From Variovorax sp. IB41 (GTDB lineage: Bacteria; Pseudomonadota; Gammaproteobacteria; Burkholderiales; Burkholderiaceae_C), in assembly GCF_016405905.1 (NCBI RefSeq), contig NZ_JAEFCB010000006.1:1-64000 (forward strand): a DNA stretch of 64,000 nucleotides. Reading direction: 5' to 3'. The position numbers were made by a program, and so were the translations under genes. Position 1 is the stretch's first letter, and every line of letters starts with the position of its first letter. This document shows positions 1 through 10,186 of the stretch, one piece after another. The notes under the pieces are model-generated. The model was given only the letters and a program-made list of their open reading frames with translations, was not told the origin of the DNA and did no database searches.

Positions 1-59
1 AGGCGGCGGAATTGTCCAAGACCCATGCCGGCACCTACCGGCAAGGGCGTTCGCGCTGA

Positions 60-542
60 CTACCTGCGGAAGTCCAGGCGCCCGTTCGTCCAGCGCCCGT
101 CGATGCGCCGGTTGTCGACGATCAGGCCGACCCACGGGCGCGTGATGTCCGGGCTGCTCAGGTTGATGTAGCGGCCCACCAGCGTGTCGGGTGCGATGTA
201 GCGGACATCGAGCAAGGCATGGCGTTCGCCGTTGCCCCAGTCGAACATCAGGTAGAAGCGGCCGCCGGCCACCTTGGCCATCGCCTTGCCTTCCTTCCAG
301 GCCTCTGCGCTGTCGCCGGGAATGGCCGGGTCCGCGCCGCCGTTCCATCGACTGGACCATGCGCCCGCGATCGAGTCCGGAACCTCATCGACCACCGCGC
401 CCCATGGCTGCGCATTCGGATCGTCGCTGTCGCCGCGCAGCTCGACGCTGTCGGCGAACGCGTCCACATCGGGGCCGTCCGGGTCCGGCGCATCCTGGAC
501 GCCGAACGGATTCCTCGCGGGGTGTTCAGGGTGTGTGTTCAT
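60..542 (-). CDS. hypothetical protein, 160 aa
   Basis: I do not recognise this family. The ORF is complete, from an ATG at 542 to TAG at 60. The N-terminal 60 residues are rich in Asp and Pro and look disordered. The C-terminal 100 residues hold regularly spaced Trp, Tyr and Arg (WSSRWNGG near residue 63, FDWGNGERH near 100, and a closing RWTNGRLDFRR), which suggests a small beta-rich soluble domain. There is no signal peptide or membrane segment. It lies downstream of lpxC on the same strand but is separated from the 58-aa membrane gene by about 70 bases, so a shared transcript is possible but not shown. Confidence 0.6.
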   Translation of the reverse strand: MNTHPEHPARNPFGVQDAPDPDGPDVDAFADSVELRGDSDDPNAQPWGAVVDEVPDSIAGAWSSRWNGGADPAIPGDSAEAWKEGKAMAKVAGGRFYLMFDWGNGERHALLDVRYIAPDTLVGRYINLSSPDITRPWVGLIVDNRRIDGRWTNGRLDFRR

Positions 543-612
543 GGCGCCATCGTGCGCCCGCGCCGCTCGCCCCGCATGCCGTTTCCGGACATGCGAACGG
601 AGAAGAAAAAAA

Positions 613-789
613 CTAGGCCACGCGCTCGGCGATCAGCACCGCGAAGAAGCCGAACGCGGCGAGCAGCGTCCACTTGAGCACGATCCAGCCGACGCGCCGG
701 TACTTGGCCTGCCCGGTGCCCGCATAGAACGCGAACGACACGCCGGCCACCAGCAAAAGCAGCAGGATGGCCCAGCGAAAGAGCAGCAT
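613..789 (-). CDS. small membrane protein, 58 aa
   Basis: The ORF runs from ATG at 789 to TAG at 613. The product has two hydrophobic stretches, about residues 5-22 (a Leu-rich run followed by VAGVSFAFYAG) and about 36-54, joined by a basic loop QAKYRRVGW. This is a typical helical hairpin. It begins 16 bases after the lpxC stop, so it is probably the last gene of the lpxC end of the cell-wall operon. I know no function for it. The regular hydrophobic pattern and tight spacing support a real gene. Confidence 0.65.
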   Translation of the reverse strand: MLLFRWAILLLLLVAGVSFAFYAGTGQAKYRRVGWIVLKWTLLAAFGFFAVLIAERVA

Positions 790-805
790 CGTGCGAAGGG
801 CTGCC

Positions 806-1729
806 TTACCAGGCCCGCGCCACTTCGCCGAAGCCGCGCGGCGCGCGCTTCTCGTCGTCGAAGGTCACGACCTCGTAGGCATCGCTGTGCGAGAGCAGTT
901 CGCGCAGCAGCTTGTTGTTGAGCGCATGGCCCGAGCGGAACGCGGTGTAGGCCGCGAGCAGCGGCTTGCCGATGATGTACAGGTCGCCCATCGCATCGAG
1001 GATCTTGTGCTTCACGAACTCGTCGTCATAGCGCAGGCCGCCGGCATTGAGCACCTTGGTGTCGTCCATCACGACCGCGTTATCGAGTCCGCCACCGAGC
1101 GCCAGGCCCTTTGTGCGCATGTACTCGACATCCTTCGTGAAGCCGAAGGTGCGCGCGCGCGCGATGTCGCGGCTGTACGAATCGGTGCCCAGGTCGAACT
1201 CCACGCGCTGGCCGGTGGAGTTGACCACGCGGTGATCGAAGTCGATCTCGAAGCTCAGCTTGTAGCCGTGGTACGGCTCCAGGCTCGCCCATTTCTCGTT
1301 GGCGCCCTCGCCTTCGCGCACCTCGACCTTGCGGGTCACGCGGATGAAGCGGCGCGGCGCCTTCTGCAACTCGATGCCCGCGCTTTGCAGCAGGAACACG
1401 AAGGACGAAGCCGAGCCGTCCAGGATCGGCACTTCGTCGGCCGTGATGTCGATGTAGAGGTTGTCGATCCCGAGGCCCGCGCAGGCCGACATCAGGTGCT
1501 CGACCGTCTGCACCTTCGCGCCGCCGGTGGAGACCGTGGAAGCCAGGCGCGTGTCGGTGACTGCTTCGGCGGTCATGCGGATTTCAGCCGGCTCGGGCAG
1601 ATCGACGCGGCGGAACACGATGCCCGTGTCGGCCGGGGCCGGTCGCAGGGTCAGTTCCACGCGTTGCCCGCTGTGAAGCCCCACGCCCACGGCGCGGCTG
1701 ATCGACTTGAGGGTTCGTTGTTGCAGCAC
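806..1729 (-). CDS. lpxC: UDP-3-O-acyl-N-acetylglucosamine deacetylase
   Basis: LpxC is the zinc-dependent deacetylase that catalyses the committed step of lipid A synthesis in the cytoplasm. The 307-residue product matches the family length. The zinc ligand motif TVEHLMS puts His at residue 78, and the second zinc motif HKILDAMGD is near residue 235. I chose the GTG at 1729 (reading [10 protein letters not shown]) because LpxC proteins begin with this peptide; the frame stays open to 1795, but those extra residues are unlike the family. The gene is last in the dcw order after ftsZ, a common arrangement that links lipid A supply with division. A 205-base gap separates it from ftsZ, so it may have its own promoter. 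Confidence 0.96.
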   Translation of the reverse strand: MLQQRTLKSISRAVGVGLHSGQRVELTLRPAPADTGIVFRRVDLPEPAEIRMTAEAVTDTRLASTVSTGGAKVQTVEHLMSACAGLGIDNLYIDITADEVPILDGSASSFVFLLQSAGIELQKAPRRFIRVTRKVEVREGEGANEKWASLEPYHGYKLSFEIDFDHRVVNSTGQRVEFDLGTDSYSRDIARARTFGFTKDVEYMRTKGLALGGGLDNAVVMDDTKVLNAGGLRYDDEFVKHKILDAMGDLYIIGKPLLAAYTAFRSGHALNNKLLRELLSHSDAYEVVTFDDEKRAPRGFGEVARAW

Positions 1730-1934
1730 GCCGGGGATTTTAGGCGCGCCACGGGCGTGACGGCCTAATCCCCTCGCTATGGCAGCGATAGACATCGGTT
1801 CTATGCAATCCCGGCGATGGACGCAAAGGGCACGAAGTGAACGCAGCGCCTAGAGCCAGCGGAAGTCCCTTTCAGGTCTTCCCTGTACCCCTTGCGAACC
1901 TTCGTGCCCTGAGCGTCCGGTTGCCTTCCGTCAG
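1730..1934. repeat. ftsZ-lpxC intergenic region with long inverted repeat
   Basis: This 205-base gap holds an imperfect inverted repeat. The arm at 1819-1837 (ggacgcaaagggcacgaag) pairs with 1900-1918 except for two adjacent bases, leaving a 62-base loop. No T-run follows, so it is not a standard intrinsic terminator. It could be an interspersed repeat or an RNA structure between ftsZ and lpxC. No lpxC promoter was clear to me by eye. Confidence 0.5.
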
Positions 1935-3155
1935 TCAGTCAGCTTGACGGCGCAGGAATGCGGGAATTTCGAAGTCGTCCATGCCGCCCGACGACAGCGC
2001 ATCCACCTTCGCGGCGGCCATCGTGCGGTTGGTGCGCCATACGCTGGGGACCGCCATGCCGTCGTAGTTCGGCTGGCTGCCGCCGCCGCTGTGACCGCCG
2101 GCGTGGCCGACGCCGCCCATGGTGGGCACGTTGAACGGGATGTTGTCGGTGCCGGTGCGAATGACTTCCAGCGTCGGCGCCTGGCGGCGTGCGTCCGCGC
2201 GCGAGAGGCCCGTGGCCACCACGGTCACGCGCATCTCGTCGCCCAGCGCCTCGTCGTAGGCGGCGCCGTAGATCACGTGCGCATCGGGCGAGGCGTAGGC
2301 GCGGATGGTGTTCATCGCGAGCTTCGATTCGTTCAGCTTGAGCGAACCCTTCGATGCCGTCACCAGCACCAGCACGCCCTTGGCGCCCGAGAGATCAATG
2401 CCTTCGAGCAGCGGGCAGGCCACGGCCTGCTCGGCGGCGATGCGCGCGCGGTCCGGGCCCGCGGCCGCGGCCGTGCCCATCATGGCTTTGCCCGGCTCGC
2501 CCATCACGGTGCGCACGTCTTCGAAGTCGACGTTCACGCCGCCGTACTCGTTGATGATTTCCGAGATGCCGCCCACGGCGTTCTTGAGCACGTCGTTGGC
2601 GTGCGCGAAGGCCTCGTCCTGGGTGATGTCCTCGCCCAGCACGTCGAGCAGCTTCTCGTTGAGGACAACGATCAGCGAATCGACATTGGCTTCGAGCTCG
2701 GCCAGGCCGTCGTCCGCGTTCTTCATGCGGCGACCGCCCTCCCAGTCGAAGGGCTTGGTCACCACGCCCACGGTGAGGATGCCCATTTCCTTGGCAACGC
2801 GTGCGATCACCGGCGCAGCGCCGGTGCCCGTGCCGCCGCCCATGCCGGCGGTGATGAACAGCATGTGCGCACCGTCGATGGCCGCGCGGATTTCGTCCAC
2901 CGCGGCTTCGGCCGCTTCACGGCCCTTGTCGGGCTTGCTACCGGCGCCCAGGCCGCTGGTGCCCAGCTGGATGATCTTGTTCGCGTTGCTGCGGGTGAGC
3001 GCCTGCGCGTCGGTGTTCGCGCAAACGAACTGCACGCCCTGCACACCACGCTCCATCATGTGGGCGACTGCATTGCCGCCACCGCCGCCCACACCGATCA
3101 CCTTGATCTGCGTGCCTTGATTGAATTCTTCGACTTCGATCATTTCGATGGTCAT
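1935..3155 (-). CDS. ftsZ: cell division protein FtsZ
   Basis: FtsZ is the tubulin-like GTPase that forms the Z ring at midcell. The 406-residue product has the GTP-binding loop GVGGGGGNAV near residue 21, the tubulin signature GGGTGTG at residues 106-112, and the T7 catalytic region. A variable Gly/Ser/His-rich linker (about 345-380) precedes the conserved C-terminal peptide DDFEIPAFLRRQ, which binds FtsA and ZipA-type partners. It follows ftsA on the same strand after a 170-base gap, which is large for this operon and may hold an ftsZ promoter. Confidence 0.98.
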   Translation of the reverse strand: MTIEMIEVEEFNQGTQIKVIGVGGGGGNAVAHMMERGVQGVQFVCANTDAQALTRSNANKIIQLGTSGLGAGSKPDKGREAAEAAVDEIRAAIDGAHMLFITAGMGGGTGTGAAPVIARVAKEMGILTVGVVTKPFDWEGGRRMKNADDGLAELEANVDSLIVVLNEKLLDVLGEDITQDEAFAHANDVLKNAVGGISEIINEYGGVNVDFEDVRTVMGEPGKAMMGTAAAAGPDRARIAAEQAVACPLLEGIDLSGAKGVLVLVTASKGSLKLNESKLAMNTIRAYASPDAHVIYGAAYDEALGDEMRVTVVATGLSRADARRQAPTLEVIRTGTDNIPFNVPTMGGVGHAGGHSGGGSQPNYDGMAVPSVWRTNRTMAAAKVDALSSGGMDDFEIPAFLRRQAD

Positions 3156-3325
3156 TTCTAACTCCTTGAATATTGCAGTTGCCGTTTTGTATCTATGAAT
3201 AATTCTTTTGCCGTGACGTGTTCAACGAGAGCGTCGCCACGATGGTGGACCGGTTCGTCGCCATCGCTCGTTGAAATGCAACGGCGGACTGCCGCGTGCG
3301 AGCCAGAGTGGGGAGTGGTTCATGG

Positions 3326-4555
3326 TCAGAAGTTCCCCACGATGAAGTCCTTGAAACGTCCGAACGCAGTCTTTACCGACCCATTCTTCTGCGCGACCTT
3401 GAAGCCGCGCATGCGTGCGAAGCGCGCCTCTTCGAGCAGACCCATCACGGTGGCCGCGCGGGGCTGCGCCACCATGTCGGACAACGCGCTCGAATACTTC
3501 GGAATGCCCCGGCGCACGGGCTTCAGGAAGATGTCTTCCCCCAGTTCCACCATGCCCGGCATCACCGCGCTGCCGCCGGTGAGCACCACGCCCGAAGAGA
3601 GCACCTCTTCGTAGCCCGATTCGCGCACCACCTGCTGCACGAGCGAAAAGATCTCCTCGATGCGCGGCTCGATCACGCCGGCCAGCGCCTGCTTGCTCAG
3701 CATGCGCGGGCCGCGGTCGCCAAGACCGGGCACCTCGACCTGCTGGTCGGGATCGGCCAGGAGTTGCTTGGCATAGCCGCTCTCGACCTTGATGTCTTCC
3801 GCGTCCTTGGTGGGCGTGCGCAGCGCCATCGCGATGTCGCTGGTGATGAGGTCGCCCGCGATCGGGATCACCGCCGTGTGGCGGATCGCGCCGTTGGTGA
3901 AGATCGCCACGTCGGTCGTGCCCGCGCCGATATCGACCAGCACCACACCCAGCTCACGTTCGTCTTCGGTCAGCACCGCCTGGCTCGAGGCCAGCGGGTT
4001 GAGCATCAGCTGGTCGACTTCCAGGCCGCAGCGGCGCACGCACTTGATGATGTTCTCGGCCGCGCTCTGCGCGCCGGTCACGATATGCACCTTGGCCTCC
4101 AGCCGCATGCCGCTCATGCCGATCGGCTCCTTCACGTCCTGGCCGTCGATCACGAACTCCTGCGGCTCCACCAGCAGGAGGCGCTGGTCGCTCGAGATGT
4201 TGATCGCGCGTGCGGTCTCCACCACGCGGGCCACGTCGGCGGGCGTCACCTCCTTGTCCTTCACCGCCACCATGCCGCTCGAATTGATGCCGCGGATGTG
4301 GCTGCCGGTGATGCCGGTGTAGACGCGGCTGATCTTGCAGTCGGCCATCAGCTCGGCCTCCTTGAGCGCCTGCTGGATGCTCTGCACGGTGGCGTCGATG
4401 TTCACCACCACGCCGCGCTTGAGGCCATTGCTCGGCGCGATGCCGAGCCCGGCGAGCTTGAGCTCGCCGCCGGGCAGCACCTCGGCCACGACCACCATCA
4501 CCTTGGCGGTACCGATGTCCAGGCCTACGACCAGGTCTTTGTATTCTTTGGGCAT
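3326..4555 (-). CDS. ftsA: cell division protein FtsA
   Basis: FtsA is the actin-like membrane tether for FtsZ filaments and recruits later divisome proteins. The product is 409 residues. The start at 4555 (MPKEYKDLVVGLDIGTAK) is preceded by a GAGGA ribosome site, and the frame's extension upstream to 4639 runs into ftsQ. The actin-fold phosphate loop DIGTAK is near residue 14 and a second ATP motif DIGAGTTD lies near residue 205. The C-terminal segment ending RFKDFIVGNF is the amphipathic membrane-targeting helix. It sits between ftsQ and ftsZ. Confidence 0.97.
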   Translation of the reverse strand: MPKEYKDLVVGLDIGTAKVMVVVAEVLPGGELKLAGLGIAPSNGLKRGVVVNIDATVQSIQQALKEAELMADCKISRVYTGITGSHIRGINSSGMVAVKDKEVTPADVARVVETARAINISSDQRLLLVEPQEFVIDGQDVKEPIGMSGMRLEAKVHIVTGAQSAAENIIKCVRRCGLEVDQLMLNPLASSQAVLTEDERELGVVLVDIGAGTTDVAIFTNGAIRHTAVIPIAGDLITSDIAMALRTPTKDAEDIKVESGYAKQLLADPDQQVEVPGLGDRGPRMLSKQALAGVIEPRIEEIFSLVQQVVRESGYEEVLSSGVVLTGGSAVMPGMVELGEDIFLKPVRRGIPKYSSALSDMVAQPRAATVMGLLEEARFARMRGFKVAQKNGSVKTAFGRFKDFIVGNF

Positions 4556-4577
4556 TGAAATATGTCCTCGATATTCG

Positions 4578-5366
4578 CTACTTGATTCTTCTTGGGGTCT
4601 CGGGCGAGACCGTGGTGACGCCGCGCAGCCGCAATGCATACGCGTCGTTGTGGCGCAGGTCGGCGCCTTCGACGTCGGCCACCGTGCGGTGGTATTGGCC
4701 CGCGACCTGGGTCACGGTCTTGAGGAAGCGCTGCAGCCGGGCCGACACCTCTTCGCTCTGCCCGCGCCCCAGCTCGATCTGCGCGCCGCTGTCCAGCACC
4801 ACCTTCCAGCTGCCGCGGCTGGACAGCGTGAGCTCGTCGATGCCGAAGTCGTAGGGCTGGAACTGCGGCGCGAGCACGCGGTACATGCCCAGCACCTGCC
4901 CGGCCTGCTCGATCGGACCGTCCAGGCGCGGCAGGTTCTCGTCCACCTCGGCCACGTTGGCCTCGAACACGTCGCCGAAACCGTTGATGAGCTTGGAGCC
5001 CGCCTCGTCGCCCCAGCTGGCCACGGGCACCTGCTCGGTCAGCGTCACGCGCAGCTTGTTCGGAAACTCGCGCCGCACCACGGCGCTGCGCACCCACGGC
5101 ACTGCTTCGAAGGCGGTGCGCGCACGCGCCAGGTCGATGGTGAAGAAGTTGCCCGACAGCTGCGGCGCCACGTTGGCGCGCAGCGTGACCGCGTTGTTGT
5201 GCGTCACCTCGCCGTCCACCTTGATTCCCGCGAGCGGGAAGAAAGGCTGGCGCAGCACCCACCAGGCGCCCGCCGCCAGCAGCATGAACGCCACCGCCAC
5301 GAACGCGAGGTTCGCCACGATGTTCATGAGCTTGACGTCGAAGGGCACGGGGATGCTGTCGGCCAT
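4578..5366 (-). CDS. ftsQ: cell division protein FtsQ
   Basis: FtsQ is a bitopic inner-membrane protein that links early and late divisome proteins through FtsB and FtsL. The 262-residue product has a short cytoplasmic N-terminus, one membrane helix at about residues 14-37, and then a POTRA domain beginning near FFPLAGIKVDG, followed by the FtsQ beta domain. The start ATG at 5366 lies 2 bases after the ddlB stop, so the genes are tightly linked. The C-terminus TVSPETPRRIK is short and basic. Confidence 0.96.
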   Translation of the reverse strand: MADSIPVPFDVKLMNIVANLAFVAVAFMLLAAGAWWVLRQPFFPLAGIKVDGEVTHNNAVTLRANVAPQLSGNFFTIDLARARTAFEAVPWVRSAVVRREFPNKLRVTLTEQVPVASWGDEAGSKLINGFGDVFEANVAEVDENLPRLDGPIEQAGQVLGMYRVLAPQFQPYDFGIDELTLSSRGSWKVVLDSGAQIELGRGQSEEVSARLQRFLKTVTQVAGQYHRTVADVEGADLRHNDAYALRLRGVTTVSPETPRRIK

Positions 5367-5368
5367 GG

Positions 5369-6340
5369 CTATTGCGCGCCTCCCTTTGCGTCCAGCGAGG
5401 CACTGGCCAGCACGCGCAGGCACAACTCCTCGTAAGGAATGCCGGCCGCGCGCGCGGACATCGGCACCAGCGAATGGCTGGTCATGCCGGGCGAGGTGTT
5501 CATCTCCAGCAGGAAGGGCTTGCGGTCGCTGGCGCGGATCATCACGTCGGCACGGCCCCAGCCGCGGCAGCCGAGCGTGTGGTACGCGGCCAGCGTGATG
5601 CGCTGGATCTCGTGCTCCTCGGCCGCGGCGAGGCCGCTCGGGCACTGGTACTTCACGTCGTCGGTGAAGTACTTGTTCTGGTAGTCGTAGGCGCCTTCTG
5701 GCGCGGCGATGCGCACCACCGGGAGTGCGCGCGCGTCGAGCCCCTGGCCGAGCACCGCGCAGGTGACTTCCTCGCCTTCGATGAACTCCTCGCAGAGCAC
5801 GTCGGCGTCGTATTTGGCCGAGAGCGTCACCGCGTCCTGCATCTGCGAATACCCCTCGACCTTGGTCACGCCGATGGAGGAGCCCTCGCGCGGCGGCTTC
5901 ACGATCAGCGGCAGGCCGAGCACGTCGGGCACGGCGCGGATCTGCTCGCGGCTTTGCTGGTCGAAGGCCAGGCGCACGTACTTGGGCGTGGGCAGGCCGT
6001 CGGCCTGCCAGATGCGCTTGGTCATGACCTTGTCCATCGCCACGCTCGAAGCCATCACGCCCGAGCCGGTGTAGGGAATGCCGAGCAGCTCGAGCGCGCC
6101 CTGCACCGTGCCGTCCTCGCCATGGCGGCCATGCAGCGCGACGAAGCAGCGCGCGAAGCCTTCGCGCTTGAGCTCGACCAGTTCGCGCTCGGACGGATCG
6201 AAAGCATGCGCATCCACGCCGCGCGAACGCAGCGCCTGGAGCACGCCGGTGCCCGACATCAGCGAGACCTCGCGTTCCGCGGAGCTGCCGCCGAACAGCA
6301 CGGCGACCTTGCCGAAAAGTGTTGGATCCTGAAGGCTCAC
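5369..6340 (-). CDS. ddlB: D-alanine--D-alanine ligase
   Basis: This ATP-grasp enzyme joins two D-Ala to make the dipeptide that MurF adds to the peptidoglycan precursor. The 323-residue length is normal. The N-terminal [20 protein letters not shown] loop, the [12 protein letters not shown] segment and the late EMNTSPGMT motif (metal and substrate binding) are all present. The start is GTG at 6340. It overlaps the murC stop as GTGA and is preceded by a GGGGAGGG ribosome site, which fixes the start. In this cluster the position between murC and ftsQ is standard. Confidence 0.97.
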   Translation of the reverse strand: MSLQDPTLFGKVAVLFGGSSAEREVSLMSGTGVLQALRSRGVDAHAFDPSERELVELKREGFARCFVALHGRHGEDGTVQGALELLGIPYTGSGVMASSVAMDKVMTKRIWQADGLPTPKYVRLAFDQQSREQIRAVPDVLGLPLIVKPPREGSSIGVTKVEGYSQMQDAVTLSAKYDADVLCEEFIEGEEVTCAVLGQGLDARALPVVRIAAPEGAYDYQNKYFTDDVKYQCPSGLAAAEEHEIQRITLAAYHTLGCRGWGRADVMIRASDRKPFLLEMNTSPGMTSHSLVPMSARAAGIPYEELCLRVLASASLDAKGGAQ

Positions 6341-7827
6341 GATGCCCTCCCCTTGCGCGCGGTGCGCTCCGATGTTGTTGACGATGGCGCTGCTGCCGCT
6401 GCCGATGCCGGAGTTGCCGGTGCGGCCGCGCCGCCGAGCTCGACCACCTTGCCCGGCACCGCGCCGATGGAGCCCGCGCCCATGGACAGCACGACGTCGC
6501 CCGCGCGGGCGTTGTCCAGCACCGCCTGCGGCATGGCCGCGATGTCGTCCACGAACACCGGCTCCACCTTGCCGGCCACGCGTAGCGCGCGCGCCAGCGT
6601 GCGGCCGTCGGCCGCCACGATGGGCGCCTCGCCGGCGGCATAGACCTCGCCGAGCAGCACCGAATCGGCCGTGCCGATGACCTTCACGAAATCCTCGAAG
6701 CAGTCGCGCGTGCGGGTGTAGCGGTGCGGCTGGAACGCCAGCACCAGCCGGCGGCCCGGGAACGCGCCGCGCGCGGCCGCGATCGTGGCCGCCATCTCGA
6801 CCGGGTGGTGGCCGTAGTCGTCGATCACGGTGAAGCTGCCCGCGCCGCCCGGCACGCGCACCTCGCCGTAGCTCTGGAAGCGGCGGCCCACGCCCTTGAA
6901 GCCGGCCAGGCCGCGCTGCACCGCCTCGTCGGGAATGCCCAGTTCGACGGCCACCGCGATCACCGACAGCGCATTGCGCACGTTGTGCTCGCCCGGCAGG
7001 TTCAGCACGATGGGCAGGTCCGGCAGCGTCACGCCGTTGCGGCGCTGCGCGGTGAAATGCATCTGGCCGCCGACCGCGCGCACGTCGATCGCGCGCACCT
7101 GCGCGTCCTCGCCGAAGCCGTAGCTGGTGACCGGGCAAGTGACGTCGGCCACGATGTCGCGCACCGCCGGATCGTCGGTGCACAGAATCGCCACGCCGTA
7201 GAACGGCATGCGGTGCAGGAAGTCGACGAAGGCCTTCTTGAGCTTCGTGAAGTCGTGCCCGTAGGTCTCCATGTGGTCGGCATCGATGTTCGTGACCACC
7301 GCCATCACGGGCAGCAGGTTCAGGAACGAGGCGTCCGATTCGTCGGCCTCCACCACGATGTAGTCGCCGCTGCCCAGTTGCGCATTGGCGCCGGCGCTGT
7401 TCAGGCGACCGCCGATGACGAAGGTCGGATCGAGCCCGGCCGCGTCGAGCACGCTCGCCACGAGGCTGGTGGTGGTGGTCTTGCCGTGCGTGCCGGCGAT
7501 CGCGATGCCCTGCTTCAGGCGCATCAGCTCGGCCAGCATCAGCGCGCGCGGCACGACCGGAATGCGCTTCTCGCGCGCGGCCAGCACCTCGGCGTTGTCC
7601 GGTTGCACGGCGGTGGAAGTGACGACCGCGTCCGCGCCGTCGATGTGCGCGGCCGCATGGCCCACGAAGGTGCCGATGCCCAGGCCCGCGAGCCGGCGCA
7701 GCGTGGCGCTGTCGGACAGGTCGGAGCCGGTGATCTTGTAGCCCAGGTTCAGCAGCACCTCGGCGATGCCGCTCATGCCCGAGCCGCCGACGCCGACGAA
7801 ATGGATGTGGCGAATCGCGTGCTTCAT
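6337..7827 (-). CDS. murC: UDP-N-acetylmuramate--L-alanine ligase
   Basis: MurC adds L-Ala to UDP-MurNAc, the first peptide step of peptidoglycan synthesis. The 496-residue protein opens with the Rossmann motif [15 protein letters not shown] and has the Mur ligase P-loop GTHGKTT at residues 112-118. The C-terminal 30 residues are an Ala/Thr/Ser-rich tail ending in a basic patch, beyond the catalytic core and probably flexible. The start overlaps the murG stop as ATGA, which supports translational coupling. Confidence 0.97.
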   Translation of the reverse strand: MKHAIRHIHFVGVGGSGMSGIAEVLLNLGYKITGSDLSDSATLRRLAGLGIGTFVGHAAAHIDGADAVVTSTAVQPDNAEVLAAREKRIPVVPRALMLAELMRLKQGIAIAGTHGKTTTTSLVASVLDAAGLDPTFVIGGRLNSAGANAQLGSGDYIVVEADESDASFLNLLPVMAVVTNIDADHMETYGHDFTKLKKAFVDFLHRMPFYGVAILCTDDPAVRDIVADVTCPVTSYGFGEDAQVRAIDVRAVGGQMHFTAQRRNGVTLPDLPIVLNLPGEHNVRNALSVIAVAVELGIPDEAVQRGLAGFKGVGRRFQSYGEVRVPGGAGSFTVIDDYGHHPVEMAATIAAARGAFPGRRLVLAFQPHRYTRTRDCFEDFVKVIGTADSVLLGEVYAAGEAPIVAADGRTLARALRVAGKVEPVFVDDIAAMPQAVLDNARAGDVVLSMGAGSIGAVPGKVVELGGAAAPATPASAAAAAPSSTTSERTARKGRAS

Positions 7828-8888
7828 TTGGCAAGCTCCTCGCAGGCGCGGACGACGGCTTCCACAGCTTCGGTCTTCTGCATGGTCTTGGCCTTGGCGG
7901 CCTTCTCGATCAGCGCGGTGCGCTCGGTTTTCTGTAGCAAATCAGCCAGCAATTCAGGAGTGAGGTCGGCCTGCTGCACCAGCCAGCCGCCGCCCGCGTC
8001 CACGAGGAAGCGCGCGTTGGTGGTCTGGTGGTCGTCGACCGCCGAGGGGAAAGGCACGAACAGCGCTGCTGCGCCGACGGCCGCGATTTCTGTGACGGTG
8101 CTGGCGCCGGCGCGCGCGACGATGATGTCGGCGTCCGCATAGGCCTGCGCGGTGTCTTCGATGAACGGCGTGAGTTCGCCTTCGACGCCCGCGGCCGCGT
8201 AGTTGGCGCGCAGCTCTTCGATCTGCTTGGTGCCGCTCTGGTGCAGCACCTGCGGGCGCGTGGAAGGTTCGATGCGCGCCAGCGCCTGCGGCACCACGGT
8301 GTTGAGGCCGCGCGCGCCGAGGCTGCCGCCCACCACCAGCAGCCTGAGCGGACCGGTGCGGCCCGCGAAGCGCGAAGCCGGATCGGGCTGCGAAGTGAAT
8401 GCCGCGCGCAGCGGGTTGCCCACCCACTGCGCCTTCTTCAGCACATTGGGGAAGGCGGTGAACACGCGGTCGGCCACGCCCGCCAACACCTTGTTGGCCA
8501 GGCCCGCGACCGAGTTCTGCTCGTGCAGCACCAGCGGCTTGTTGAGCAGCACGCCCATCATGCCGCCCGGAAAGGTGATGTAGCCGCCCAGGCCCACCAG
8601 CACGTCGGGCTTCACGCGGCGCACCACGCGAAAGCTCTGCCAGAAGGCGCGCAGCAATTTCAACGGCAGCAGGAGCAATGTGAGCGGACCCTTGCCGCGC
8701 ACGCCGCCGAACTGCACCGGCTCGAACGCGAAGCCGCGCGGCGGCACGAGCTTTTCTTCCATGCTGCCGGGCGCGCCCAGCCAGTGCACGCGCCAGCCGC
8801 GCTCGCGCAAGGCCTCCGCCACCGCGAGGCCCGGGAAGATGTGGCCGCCGGTGCCGCCGGCCATGACGAGTGCGGTGCGCCCGGTCAT
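7824..8888 (-). CDS. murG: UDP-GlcNAc:undecaprenyl-PP-MurNAc-pentapeptide GlcNAc transferase
   Basis: MurG converts lipid I to lipid II on the inner face of the cytoplasmic membrane. The 354-residue GT28 protein has the Gly-rich N-terminal loop [17 protein letters not shown] and a second GGSLGA motif near residue 190. The C-terminal domain has the donor-binding segment [14 protein letters not shown]. Its ATG overlaps the ftsW stop (ATGA), and its own stop overlaps the murC start. Confidence 0.97.
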   Translation of the reverse strand: MTGRTALVMAGGTGGHIFPGLAVAEALRERGWRVHWLGAPGSMEEKLVPPRGFAFEPVQFGGVRGKGPLTLLLLPLKLLRAFWQSFRVVRRVKPDVLVGLGGYITFPGGMMGVLLNKPLVLHEQNSVAGLANKVLAGVADRVFTAFPNVLKKAQWVGNPLRAAFTSQPDPASRFAGRTGPLRLLVVGGSLGARGLNTVVPQALARIEPSTRPQVLHQSGTKQIEELRANYAAAGVEGELTPFIEDTAQAYADADIIVARAGASTVTEIAAVGAAALFVPFPSAVDDHQTTNARFLVDAGGGWLVQQADLTPELLADLLQKTERTALIEKAAKAKTMQKTEAVEAVVRACEELAK

Positions 8889-10186
8889 ACGCGGCCTCCG
8901 CGCATCAACACGCGGTTCTCGTAATCAATGCGCAGCACGATGGCCAGCGCGATCATGTTCATCAGGATGGCCGAGCCGCCGAAGCTCATCAGCGGCAGCG
9001 TCAGGCCCTTGGTCGGCAGCGCGCCCAGGTTCACGCCCATGTTGATGAAGGCCTGGAAGCCGATCCACACGCCCACCCCTTGAGCGACAAGGCCCGAGAA
9101 CACACGATCGAGCGCAATCGCCTGGCGGCCGATATGCATGACGCGGCGGGTCAGCCAGAGGAACAAACCGATGATCAGCAGCACGCCGATCAGGCCGAAC
9201 TCCTCGCCGATCACGGCGAGCAAAAAGTCGGTGTGCGCCTCGGGCAGCCAGTGCAGCTTCTCGACGCTGCCGCCCAGGCCCACGCCGAAGATTTCGCCGC
9301 GCCCGATGGCGATCAGCGAGTGCGACAGCTGGTAGCCCTTGCCGAGCGCATGCTCCTCGCTCCATGGATCCAGGTACGCGAAGATCCGCTCGCGGCGCCA
9401 CGGGCTGCTCGCCACGATGGTGCCGAAGGCCACCACCACCAGCGCCGCGATCACGAAGAACATGCGCGCGTTCACGCCGCCCAGGAAGAGGATGCCCATC
9501 GCGATCACCGCGATCACCATGAACGCGCCCATGTCGGGCTCGGCCATCACCAGCATGCCGACCACCACCACCGCGATGCCCATCGGCAGCACGGCGCGGA
9601 AAAAGCGCTCCTTGATCTCCATCTTGCGCACCATGTAGCTGGCGGCGTAGAGCACCATCGCGAGCTTGGCCAGCTCCGAGGGCTGGAAGCGCATGAAGCC
9701 CATCGGCAGCCAGCGGCGCGCGCCGTTCACGTTGATGCCGATGTGCGGAATGAGCACCGCCACCAGCAGCAGCAGCGAGGCCACGAAAAGCCAGGGCGCG
9801 GCGCGCTCCCAGGTCTTCATCGGGATCTGGAAGGCCAGCAGCGCCGCGATGAAGGCGAACGCCACCGAGGCCGCATGCCGCGTGAGGAAGAACGAGGCGC
9901 TGTAGCCCGCGCGCGCGAAGCGCGGGTTGTCGGGCAGCGCGATGGAGGCCGAATACACCATCACCAGGCCCCAGGTCAGGAGCGCCACGGTGACCCACAC
10001 CAGCGCCTGGTCGAAGCCCAGCACGCGCATCGGCGTGGCCTTGGTCTGCGAAATACCGGCGCCGCCCAGGCGCACCGGCAGGTGCACGGGCAGCGAATCG
10101 ATGCCGCTGCGGGCGCGCCTGAACCAGCCACCGAAGCGGCTGGTGCGGGTGTCCGGCGTCGAGGCGCCTGCAGCAGCGGAGTTCAC
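8885..10186 (-). CDS. ftsW: peptidoglycan glycosyltransferase FtsW (SEDS family)
   Basis: FtsW is the divisome SEDS glycosyltransferase that polymerises lipid II together with FtsI. The 433-residue protein has a cytoplasmic N-terminal stretch of about 55 residues and then about ten membrane helices, starting at [20 protein letters not shown]. The family region [10 protein letters not shown] and the C-terminal [12 protein letters not shown] segment are present. The start is a GTG overlapping the murD stop as GTGA. A later ATG (MRVLGFDQ) would remove only the disordered N-terminus. Confidence 0.96.
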   Translation of the reverse strand: MNSAAAGASTPDTRTSRFGGWFRRARSGIDSLPVHLPVRLGGAGISQTKATPMRVLGFDQALVWVTVALLTWGLVMVYSASIALPDNPRFARAGYSASFFLTRHAASVAFAFIAALLAFQIPMKTWERAAPWLFVASLLLLVAVLIPHIGINVNGARRWLPMGFMRFQPSELAKLAMVLYAASYMVRKMEIKERFFRAVLPMGIAVVVVGMLVMAEPDMGAFMVIAVIAMGILFLGGVNARMFFVIAALVVVAFGTIVASSPWRRERIFAYLDPWSEEHALGKGYQLSHSLIAIGRGEIFGVGLGGSVEKLHWLPEAHTDFLLAVIGEEFGLIGVLLIIGLFLWLTRRVMHIGRQAIALDRVFSGLVAQGVGVWIGFQAFINMGVNLGALPTKGLTLPLMSFGGSAILMNMIALAIVLRIDYENRVLMRGGRV

